Shown here: positions 1 through 5,898 of the stretch, piece by piece
How positions within the stretch are numbered: position 1 is the stretch's first letter
Layout: every line of letters starts with the position of its first letter
From: Phycisphaerales bacterium UBA2218
Lineage (GTDB): Bacteria; Planctomycetota; Phycisphaerae; Sedimentisphaerales; Anaerobacaceae
Direction: 5' to 3'
Assembly: GCA_002327785.1 (NCBI GenBank)
Contig: DCUI01000099.1
Location: 1-5,936, forward strand
Length of the DNA: 5,936 nucleotides
Notes under the pieces: generated by a model
The model's input: the letters and a program-made list of their open reading frames with translations, nothing else
The model's database searches: none
What the model was told of the DNA's origin: nothing
Made by a program: the position numbers and the translations under genes

Positions 1-234
1 AAGATTCGTCGGTCCTTGCGTCAACATGGAGTGACACCCCGGATCGCCAAACGCAACACCGCCTGTGGCAGCGGGCTCGGCAAGTACCGCTACGTGGTGG
101 GAGCCGCCTTCGGCTGGCTCTTCAACCAAAGAGGCTTGCGTGTGCGGTATGAGAAGCGTGACGACATTCATCAAGCGTTCCTGATCATCGGGTGCCTGCT
201 CATTTGTTGGCGACGAATCCTACGGTTTTGTTAG
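1..234 (+). CDS. IS5-family transposase, C-terminal fragment (5' end outside window)
   Basis: The frame is open from base 1 to the TAG at 232-234, so this is the last 77 residues of a longer protein; the TTG at 16 is not a real start. The segment reading FGWLFNQRGLRVRYEKRDD (codons 40-58), followed by IHQAFLIIGCLLICWR, matches the conserved C-terminal end of IS5-family (IS427-like) DDE transposases, which cut and join DNA at the element ends. In that family a glutamate, the third catalytic acid, normally sits in a VVERTFAWL-like motif. Here the motif reads VVGAAFGWL, so the glutamate is replaced by glycine, and a usually conserved arginine in the following RRL is also glycine. The copy may therefore be catalytically dead, either by substitution or by a compensated pair of small indels. 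Family assignment is good; group within IS5 is less sure. Confidence 0.85.
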   Translation, partial: KIRRSLRQHGVTPRIAKRNTACGSGLGKYRYVVGAAFGWLFNQRGLRVRYEKRDDIHQAFLIIGCLLICWRRILRFC

Positions 235-240
235 AGTGCC
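224..240 (+). repeat. Putative right terminal inverted repeat of the IS5-family element
   Basis: Read from the outside in on the minus strand, this stretch starts GGCACTCTAAC and continues with an A-run then CC, the general look of an IS5-family terminus. The transposase stop codon (232-234) lies inside it, as is common in compact insertion sequences. The matching left repeat lies outside the window, so the repeat is inferred from position and style only. Confidence 0.5.
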
Positions 241-997
241 TAAGAGTTTTTGTATATGTCCGTGAACCGCTGCGGTGGATCGTAGGGCTGTGTGGCTTGG
301 CGAACGAGACCTTCAGCAAGAACGGTTCCGGGCGAGCGTAGTTCTCGATGAATTCGACTGCTCGATCGCCCGTCCATGTGGTTGGATGAAGCCGCTTGGA
401 CAGGATATGGGACTTTGCCCGATAGTCGTTCCAGCCGATGCCGGTTGCATCCGGATCGAGATCGGGCGCTTCCTGCCGGAACCAGAGACGATAATCGTTA
501 ACGAAGCCCGGTGTCTCCGCACGTCCTGACTCATCTAACAGCAGACCATCATAGCCGCGGAGCTTTTTCTGCGGGTACCAATGCATCTTGCCTGTACCGA
601 ACAGGTAGTAGCCGGCGTCCCGCATCGTCCGGGGCAGTTCGAACGGATATTGTCCAGCCACACGGCCGTAACCGAGCATTCCATGATGCCATGGCGACAG
701 CCCCGTCAGAATTGTACTGCGGGTTGGCGTGCAACTCGGGGTGGATGTATACGCATTCGAGAACAGAACCCCATCGGCGGCAATGGAATCCAGGTGGGGC
801 GTCCTGGTGATCTTGTTGCCCGCACAGTCGAGGCAATCACTGTGATGTGGGTCGGTCATGAGGTAGTGGATGTTGGGCTTCGGTGGGGATGACGTGACGG
901 CCGATGCGTCGCGAAGCAGTAGAGACGTGGATGAAGCGCGGGCTGCTGTCTTCAAGAAGTCTCTTTGGGTCATTCCCGACAGATAGTGGGAGTTCAT
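241..997 (-). pseudogene. Type I (formylglycine) sulfatase, frameshifted and truncated by an IS element
   Basis: This is the N-terminal half of an arylsulfatase-superfamily enzyme that would hydrolyse sulfate esters, probably on an exported polysaccharide. Residues run from the ATG at 995-997. A Tat-like export motif QRDFLK sits at 11-16 (usual form RRDFLK). The first strand with a metal-binding aspartate is PNIHYLMTD (D49). The formylglycine signature CTPTRSTILTG is at 89-99, with C89 the residue converted to formylglycine and R93 its partner. GKMH (K137, H139) and KPHSP (234-238) are further active-site segments. After P238 the frame breaks: a base is missing at 284-287, and the family-typical continuation YDPPQRFTDIYKN is found in the next frame. 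That continuation ends at the insertion sequence at base 241. About 250 of the usual 450-500 residues remain, so the second metal-binding half is absent. AAGGAG lies 6 bases before the chosen ATG. Gene family is clear; substrate is unknown. Confidence 0.9.
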
Positions 998-1003
998 GGC
1001 CGG

Positions 1004-1009
1004 CTCCTT
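1004..1009 (-). promoter_or_regulatory. Ribosome binding site of the sulfatase pseudogene
   Basis: On the minus strand the sequence AAGGAG stands 6 bases before the ATG at 997-995. It favours this start over the in-frame ATG eight codons later (MTQRDFLK), which lacks an equally good site. Its survival suggests that the gene was lost recently. Confidence 0.6.
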
Positions 1010-1198
1010 GGCCCTTTGTGCATTGCATCGACCGCCCGGGTGGTTCAGTCAAGAATCTGCGGTTTTGCCTGTGTCATCCAATGGTAACGTCGAGAGATGC
1101 GTTCTCAAGAGAAGTTGAGTGTTTTTCCTCTCGGGGCAGGCCACCGGCAGAAAGAGATTGACTCCGCGTTGCGGTCATGGATGTCTACTATGAATGGC

Positions 1199-1225
1199 AC
1201 GAACCAGGATGGACCTTTGGTTCGT
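1199..1225. repeat. Perfect 8-bp inverted repeat in the divergent region
   Basis: ACGAACCA (1199-1206) and its exact complement TGGTTCGT (1218-1225) flank an 11-base spacer. On the plus strand the right arm runs into a T-rich stretch (TCTTT, 1226-1230). It could be an operator for a dimeric regulator of the divergent genes or a weak terminator-like hairpin. No gene visibly ends into it, so a regulatory role is slightly more natural. It lies about 38 bases upstream of the candidate -35 box of the oxidoreductase. Confidence 0.4.
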
Positions 1226-1262
1226 TCTTTGCCGCCTGTGAGACACAACGACGAAACGGGAT

Positions 1263-1291
1263 TTCAAAAGCTCTCAACATCCGGGTAGAAT
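1263..1291 (+). promoter_or_regulatory. Candidate sigma-70-like promoter for the oxidoreductase operon
   Basis: TTCAAA (1263-1268) matches four of six bases of the -35 consensus. TAGAAT (1286-1291) matches five of six of the -10 consensus, with an ideal 17-base spacer. Transcription would start near 1298 and leave a leader of about 85 bases before the ATG at 1384. This is a pattern match only, and promoter consensus in the presumed phylum is not firmly known to me. Confidence 0.3.
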
Positions 1292-1370
1292 GGGTTTGTG
1301 CGGCACCTTCAGGCACATGCGCTCGCCATGGCTCGGAGGCCGACCGGTGATATATGCCAAACTGACAATT

Positions 1371-1376
1371 GAGAGG
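1371..1376 (+). promoter_or_regulatory. Ribosome binding site deciding the oxidoreductase start
   Basis: GAGAGG ends 7 bases before the ATG at 1384. This supports ATG 1384 over the in-frame TTG at 1369, which would add five residues (MRGVQ) and overlap this site. Confidence 0.6.
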
Positions 1377-1383
1377 TGTCCAG

Positions 1384-2730
1384 ATGTCCAAGCAACGATT
1401 CAGCAGGCGCAGTTTCCTGGCTGCGACAGCAACAGCCTCGGTCGTCACAGTCGTGCCAAGGCATGTTCTGGGAGGGTCGCAGCACACAGCACCCAGTGAG
1501 AAACTGAATATCGCCGGCATCGGGGTGGGTGGCATGGGCAAGAGCAACCTCCGAGAACTCGAGAGCGAGAACATTGCGGCCTTGTGTGATGTGGATCACG
1601 AATATGCCGCCGAGACGTTCAAACGGTATCCGCGGGCGAAGGTGTACAGCGATTACCGCGAGATGCTCGATGCGGAGAGAGGTCTCGATGCAGTGATGAT
1701 TGCCACGCCGGACCACACCCATGCGGTGATCGCCATGGAGGCAATGCGGCGGGGCAAGCACGTGTACTGCCAGAAACCCCTCACCCATGACATCTATGAG
1801 GCGCGGATGCTCGCGAAGACGGCCCGCGAGACCGGCGTGACCACGCAGATGGGCATCCAGGGCCATTCCGGCGAAGGGGCCCGGCTGATCTGCGAGTGGA
1901 TCCAGGATGGCGCCATCGGCGAAGTCCAGGAGGTCGATGCCTGGTGCAGCCTCACGTACTACCCCTTCGGCCACGCGTACTGGAGTTCCAGGTGGAATCG
2001 GCGTCCCGAGGATACGCCGCCGGTCCCGGCGACGCTGAACTGGGACCTGTGGCTGGGCCCGGCCCCGCAGCGGCCGTATCACCCGGCGTACCATCCGGCG
2101 GTGTGGCGGTGCTGGTGGGATTTTGGGTGCGGGATGATGGGGGATCGTGGGGTCCACACACTCGATCCGGTGGTCTGGGCCCTGAAACTGGGGTATCCGA
2201 CGAGCATCGACGCCACCTCCCTGGATCTGAATCCCGATACGCATCCCCTGGCATCCATCGTGACGTATCAATTCCCGGCTCGTGGGGGTTTCCCCCCGCT
2301 GAAGCTGACGTGGTACGATGGTCTGCGTCCCCCCCGGCCGCCGGAGCTGGAGGATGGCAGGCAGATGGGCCATGCGGAAGGCGGCGCACTGTTCAAAGGC
2401 ACGAAGGGCAAACTCGTTGGCGGCGTCTATGGAGAGAGCCCTCGGTTGATCCCCGAGAGCAAGATGCGAGAGTACAAGCTGCCGCCCAAGTCGATCCCAC
2501 GTGTGGAGGGCTCGCACGAGCAGGATTGGGTCCGAGCCTGCAAGAGCGGCCGACCGGCGGGTGCCGATTTCGAGTACTCGGCGCTGCTCACGGAGATCTG
2601 CCTGCTGGGCAATATTGCCAAGCGAGTGGATGCGAGGATCGAGTGGGATGGTCCCAACATGCAGGTGACGAATCTGCCCCAGGCGAATCAGTACGTCCGG
2701 ACCCCGTACCGGGAAGGCTGGGGGCTGTGA
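1384..2730 (+). CDS. Tat-exported Gfo/Idh/MocA-family oxidoreductase
   Basis: This 448-residue protein is predicted to be an NAD(P)-dependent sugar or polyol oxidoreductase working outside the cytoplasm. Seen: a twin-arginine signal SRRSFLAATATA at 7-18; a Rossmann nucleotide-binding loop GIGVGGMG at 45-52; an acidic turn CDVD at 68-71 that may select the cofactor ribose; the CQKPL segment at 129-133, equivalent to the family's EKP motif, with lysine K131 kept but glutamate replaced by glutamine; GIQGHS at 157-162; and DRGVHTLDP at 254-262, which holds the histidine and aspartate expected near the substrate. The length fits the exported 430-460-residue subfamily abundant in Planctomycetota. 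Known of the family: glucose-fructose oxidoreductase is a Tat-exported relative that carries its cofactor bound. Inferred: this protein may be exported with bound cofactor and oxidise or epimerise a sugar released by its neighbour. It starts 66 bases upstream of the next gene and is probably cotranscribed with it. Family is sure; substrate is unknown. Confidence 0.93.
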   Translation: MSKQRFSRRSFLAATATASVVTVVPRHVLGGSQHTAPSEKLNIAGIGVGGMGKSNLRELESENIAALCDVDHEYAAETFKRYPRAKVYSDYREMLDAERGLDAVMIATPDHTHAVIAMEAMRRGKHVYCQKPLTHDIYEARMLAKTARETGVTTQMGIQGHSGEGARLICEWIQDGAIGEVQEVDAWCSLTYYPFGHAYWSSRWNRRPEDTPPVPATLNWDLWLGPAPQRPYHPAYHPAVWRCWWDFGCGMMGDRGVHTLDPVVWALKLGYPTSIDATSLDLNPDTHPLASIVTYQFPARGGFPPLKLTWYDGLRPPRPPELEDGRQMGHAEGGALFKGTKGKLVGGVYGESPRLIPESKMREYKLPPKSIPRVEGSHEQDWVRACKSGRPAGADFEYSALLTEICLLGNIAKRVDARIEWDGPNMQVTNLPQANQYVRTPYREGWGL

Positions 2731-2784
2731 AGAGTCACTCTCACGTTTTCCCTTGAAGAGTGCGGGTCTTGCCTTGGGCATCGT

Positions 2785-2789
2785 AGGAG
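2785..2789 (+). promoter_or_regulatory. Ribosome binding site of the large secreted protein
   Basis: AGGAG stands 7 bases before the ATG at 2797, and that start places a signal peptide at the N-terminus. No promoter-like sequence or strong terminator is evident in the 66-base gap after the oxidoreductase, which favours cotranscription. Confidence 0.65.
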
Positions 2790-2796
2790 TCCTTAT

Positions 2797-5700
2797 ATGA
2801 AACTGCATTGGATTGACGGGAAGCTCTCATCTGCTATTGGAGCTGTGATTGTGCTGATCGTACTTGGTCCTGTGCCGCGGGCGGAATCGAGCTCCGTGAC
2901 AACCGGCGTGGCGAAACCGATGCCAACGGATGAGGCGCCCGGGCCTCGGCCATACGAGATGGTCTGGGCCGACCGCAGACCGCCGCACGTGCCCTTGGTG
3001 AATTTCGACTCGCTGGAAGGATGGCGCGTCGAATGCAGGGACGGAGCTGTCGCAGACCTGGTCGGCTCACAGAAACAGAGGGTGTGGGAATCGCCGGTCG
3101 CACGGCTTGTCTATCGAGGCGCATCGAACGCCAGCGCGGTGGTCCTGCGTCCGCCCACTCCGGCAGCGATCCCCGATGACGTGTCCGCGACAACCCTTTG
3201 GGTCTACGGCAACAATTGGTCCTGGTCGCCCGAGCCGGGGACGCCTCGCACGACGATCACGCTGCTGGTTCTCGACAGGGACAATGCGGCACACACACTC
3301 GATCTTGCCCAGGTGGGCTGGAAAGAATGGTGGCTGATTCACAAGGTCCTGCCGCAGAATTTGCTCGACAGGAAGCCACTGCGCTTCGCCGGCCTGCAAA
3401 TCACAGGCGGCTCGAACACAGAAGACCGCGAGCTTTTCTTCGAGGATCTCGTCTTCTTCAAGGAAAATCCGGCACCACTTTCCTTCGAGCCACGGCCGAA
3501 GCGCGGCGTAGATCCATTCCCCGGCCAGTCACCCGGCGCCAACACCGGTCCGGGCCGATTGCCCTTCCCGACCCGGGAGGAGACCATTCTGCCCGACAAC
3601 CTGGCGAGGGACTTCGTCGTGAACTTGGAACCGGTAGGCGAGAGCTGGCGATTCACCTACAAGGATGCCGCGACACAGCTTGGCTATGAGGTCAGGCCCG
3701 GCGTCCGCTTCTGGGAGCCTGTTGTTGTTACGCTCAACGGTGTCGTGGTGGCCAGGGCAATGGCGGAAGCGGGGCCCAAGTTCGTCGCTGAGCTCAAAGA
3801 TGCCCGGTTGATCGAGGCACAGTCGTCCGGCAATGAAGTGAAGGCATCCTGGCGGGCGAAGGTGAATGGCGCCGACGTGGTGATCCAGTCCACGGTGTGT
3901 CTCTGGCAGAAGAGTCTGGTCGTGGATTGCGTCTGCAAGGGTGGACTGGCGACCGAGCTTTCCTACGGCCGGATCGAGGGCGTCGAGATGCCGGAACTCC
4001 TGCTGCTGCCCTACATGAACTATGGAGGCCATCATCTGAATGTTCTGATGTCAAAGGGTACAACCCCGTACTTTGCCTCGATCTGGATGGACTGGTATCG
4101 CTCGAATGCCTCATCACCGTATAGCGTGGACAAGATCGAGGAGGATAGAGTTCAGTTGAATGGCGGAGTGCGGTACCTCCCCAAGACCGACGGCCGGCGC
4201 AACGACCTCTACGAACGGTTCTTCGTCACCTTCTCCCCCATCTTCGAGGAGACGCTTGCGACCATTGCCAATCCTCCCGCGAAACGCGGTCGTGAGGCTG
4301 CCACGCGTCTGTGGCAGGAAAGCTGGGGGCCGGGCAACTACCAGCGCGAGCACGAGCGGTCGAAGAGACTGCGTGCGTATGGCATCGAGATGCTGACCCA
4401 GTGCAATCACGAAATCACCTGGCGGGACAGCGGTGAGAGCTTCACGTTCCGCGACAGGGCGGCGCCGGGCAGAGGGGGCGATGAGGCGCTTCAGCAGTAT
4501 GTGGCTGCGCAGCGTTCGCTTGGCTGGCGGTCGGGCCTCTATACAAACTACACGGACTTCGCACCGGTGAACGCCCACTGGGATACTGACCGCGTGATGC
4601 GCGGGTCCAATGGCGATTTGGTCACCGCCTGGCCGCGATGCTACTCGCCCAAGGCGCTCTTTGCCGTCGAGATGGACCGCAAGCTGGCCCCGCTCATCCA
4701 GAGCAAGTTCGGCACGAACGCCGCCTATACGGATGTCCATACGTCCGTGAGCCCGTGGGATCGAACGGATTTCGATGCCCGCGTGCCCGGCGCGGGGACA
4801 TTCGCTGCCACCTTTTACGCCTACGGCGACTTGCTCCTGCATGATCAGGATGTCTACAATGGCCATTGCTGGTCCGAGGGCAATCACCAGTGGCTCTACG
4901 CCGGCCTGTGTGCGGGCAACTACGGCCTGACCTACAGCAGCCTGCGGCTATGGGACTATCCCTATCTGCCTCACTTCGACCTGCTCAAGATGCACCCGCT
5001 CTCCGTCGATATCGGCGTGCCTTGGACCGGCCAGTTTTTTACCGGCAAGGAAGGCTGGGCGAAGCCGGAGAATATCGTCACGAGCATTGACCAATTCCTG
5101 GCGACCACGATTGCCTACGGCCACATCGGCTGGCTTGTCGAGGAGACCCACGGTATACGCCAGACCTGCCGGTCATACTACATGCTCCAGCCGCTTCAGT
5201 CGCGGTATGCCATGCTCAAGCCGCAGGAGATTCGCTATGGGTCAGACCGCGGCCTCATCAGCTCCTCTGAGGCTTTCCAGAGTGACGATTGGCGAAAATC
5301 GAAGATCTTCATTTGCTATCCGAACGGCCTTCGCATCTGGGTCAACGGCAACGCCAGCGAATCCTGGCAGGTTCCGGGGGTTGCACAGGATCTGCCCCCG
5401 TTCGGCTGGCTCGCCCTGGGAACGGATGGCTTTATCGAGTGTTCGGCCTCGCTCGACGGACAACGCTACGACCGTGCCAGTTCATCCGAGTGCATCTTCA
5501 TGGATGGGCGAGGCGTCTGGCGCGGCTTTGACGGTGTCGCTACCTCAGGCAGTGTTGCTATCCGGCGTGCGAAGGAGGGCTTTGGCATCTCGATCGTTGT
5601 TATCGAGGGCGTGGATCGGCTCGTGATCGCAAAGCCCGAGGGCTCGTCAGGGCCCGACGATCTACGGATGACGATTGCGGCCATGATGGACGAACCGATC

Positions 5701-5829
5701 AACGCGACCGCCTACGACCAGGATGGCAAGAGAATAGGCGAGGCGGCTGTTCGAAAGGTTGAATCCAAATGGGAGATCCTGCCGCCTCAGTCTGCAGTTC
5801 GACTGGATATCACAGTCGTTCCTCAATGA
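2797..5829 (+). CDS. Large secreted putative glycoside hydrolase (GH101/GH129-like, tentative)
   Basis: This 1010-residue exported protein is probably a glycan-cleaving enzyme. Seen: a Sec-type signal, with basic and polar residues at 1-10, a hydrophobic core at 12-24 and possible cleavage after A29. Residues about 68-222 (VNFDSLEGW to EDLVFF) read as a beta-rich, jelly-roll-like domain of the kind that binds carbohydrate. Residues 270-490 are a second beta-rich domain. Residues about 500-790 look like an alpha/beta barrel. Barrel landmarks are MLTQCNHEITWRD (532-544), GLYTNYTDF (580-588), AAYTDVHT (642-649) and GHCWSEGNHQW (689-699). Residues 800-1010 are a C-terminal beta-rich part. In GH101 and GH129 retaining enzymes a barrel aspartate is the nucleophile and a glutamate a few dozen residues later is the acid/base. 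By position D646 and E694 would fill these roles, but this is my inference. The protein has twelve cysteines, many for this length. The upstream exported oxidoreductase and the broken sulfatase suggest that the substrate is a complex, perhaps sulfated glycan. The family call is uncertain; it could be an uncharacterised barrel family. Confidence 0.85.
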   Translation: MKLHWIDGKLSSAIGAVIVLIVLGPVPRAESSSVTTGVAKPMPTDEAPGPRPYEMVWADRRPPHVPLVNFDSLEGWRVECRDGAVADLVGSQKQRVWESPVARLVYRGASNASAVVLRPPTPAAIPDDVSATTLWVYGNNWSWSPEPGTPRTTITLLVLDRDNAAHTLDLAQVGWKEWWLIHKVLPQNLLDRKPLRFAGLQITGGSNTEDRELFFEDLVFFKENPAPLSFEPRPKRGVDPFPGQSPGANTGPGRLPFPTREETILPDNLARDFVVNLEPVGESWRFTYKDAATQLGYEVRPGVRFWEPVVVTLNGVVVARAMAEAGPKFVAELKDARLIEAQSSGNEVKASWRAKVNGADVVIQSTVCLWQKSLVVDCVCKGGLATELSYGRIEGVEMPELLLLPYMNYGGHHLNVLMSKGTTPYFASIWMDWYRSNASSPYSVDKIEEDRVQLNGGVRYLPKTDGRRNDLYERFFVTFSPIFEETLATIANPPAKRGREAATRLWQESWGPGNYQREHERSKRLRAYGIEMLTQCNHEITWRDSGESFTFRDRAAPGRGGDEALQQYVAAQRSLGWRSGLYTNYTDFAPVNAHWDTDRVMRGSNGDLVTAWPRCYSPKALFAVEMDRKLAPLIQSKFGTNAAYTDVHTSVSPWDRTDFDARVPGAGTFAATFYAYGDLLLHDQDVYNGHCWSEGNHQWLYAGLCAGNYGLTYSSLRLWDYPYLPHFDLLKMHPLSVDIGVPWTGQFFTGKEGWAKPENIVTSIDQFLATTIAYGHIGWLVEETHGIRQTCRSYYMLQPLQSRYAMLKPQEIRYGSDRGLISSSEAFQSDDWRKSKIFICYPNGLRIWVNGNASESWQVPGVAQDLPPFGWLALGTDGFIECSASLDGQRYDRASSSECIFMDGRGVWRGFDGVATSGSVAIRRAKEGFGISIVVIEGVDRLVIAKPEGSSGPDDLRMTIAAMMDEPINATAYDQDGKRIGEAAVRKVESKWEILPPQSAVRLDITVVPQ

Positions 5830-5836
5830 TACAAAT

Positions 5837-5898
5837 ACTGTGGGAGCGCAAGTAAGAGAGGTACCCCCCCCCCGGCTCTGCCGGGGGGCTCCCAGAGT
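5837..5898. repeat. Nested inverted repeat with C10 tract after the operon (terminator or REP-like)
   Basis: An inner hairpin has a perfect 9-bp stem, CCCCCCGGC (5868-5876) with GCCGGGGGG (5880-5888), and a TCT loop. Around it, ACTGTGGGAG (5837-5846) pairs with CTCCCAGAGT (5889-5898) in nine of ten positions. The right arms abut, while 21 bases (5847-5867) bulge on the left. A run of ten Cs fills 5864-5873. It begins 8 bases after the stop codon of the large gene, so it may end the operon's transcript, but there is no T-tract after the inner stem as a standard intrinsic terminator would have. The alternative is a dispersed REP/MITE-like element, since asymmetric double hairpins are typical of those. 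Confidence 0.6.

Larger units (their letters stand above)
1..240 (+). mobile_element. Right end of an IS5-family insertion sequence (left part outside window)
   Basis: This is the right-hand portion of an insertion sequence that begins before the window. Seen: the 3' part of a transposase reading frame (stop at 232-234), followed at once by sequence of the kind that ends IS5-family elements, and an abrupt switch at 240/241 to the coding sequence of an interrupted sulfatase on the other strand. Base 240 is inferred as the boundary for two reasons: the sulfatase-like translation is lost there, and the reversed strand then starts with GG. The next bases, 241-243 (TAA), fit the TA or TNA target duplications known for IS427- and IS1031-type members. 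The exact end could be off by a few bases, because the left end is not visible for comparison. Confidence 0.75.
998..1383. other. Divergent intergenic region (386 bp)
   Basis: This gap separates the start of the sulfatase (leftward) from the oxidoreductase (rightward), so it should hold both promoters. No open frame here has a recognisable protein, a good ribosome binding site or family-like composition; the short frames present look random. The structured elements I can see are the sulfatase ribosome binding site, a perfect 8-bp inverted repeat (1199-1225), a sigma-70-like promoter candidate (1263-1291) and the oxidoreductase ribosome binding site, each listed separately. No tRNA, riboswitch or CRISPR structure is apparent. 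Confidence 0.7.

Noticed and set aside
200..240. In-frame minus-strand extension of the sulfatase (to residue 265) as real protein
   Set aside because: The last codons are read through the IS end and in the wrong frame after the frameshift; they are not sulfatase sequence.
1018..1050. Minus-strand TTGACT as -35 box of the sulfatase promoter
   Set aside because: The best -10 match (TGCAAT) needs a 19-base spacer and matches only four of six bases; not convincing.
1104..1126. CTCAA/TTGAG hairpin followed by TGTTTTT
   Set aside because: The stem is only five AT-containing pairs and no plus-strand gene ends there; too weak to call a terminator.
904..1288. Small open frames in and near the divergent intergenic region
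   Set aside because: They have no good ribosome binding site, no family-like sequence, and partly overlap the sulfatase N-terminus; probably chance.
1384..2730. Oxidoreductase as a GH109-type (NAD-dependent alpha-N-acetylgalactosaminidase) enzyme
   Set aside because: GH109 shares the fold and would fit a GalNAc theme, but the CQKPL and DRGVHTLDP motifs match the general exported oxidoreductase subfamily better, and I see no GH109-specific motif.
1896..2756. Plus-strand open frame of 286 codons inside the oxidoreductase
   Set aside because: It is an out-of-frame shadow with Gly/Arg/Pro-rich, motif-free sequence; the overlapping frame carries the conserved family residues.
2736..2762. CACTCT/AGAGTG inverted repeat between the two plus-strand genes
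   Set aside because: Six pairs with a 15-base loop and no T-tract; could arise by chance and does not argue for separate transcription.
1309..2808. Long minus-strand open frame (499 codons) opposite the oxidoreductase
   Set aside because: It lies wholly antisense to a gene with clear family motifs, has Arg/Pro/His-rich composition typical of a GC-rich antisense frame, and shows no recognisable domain.
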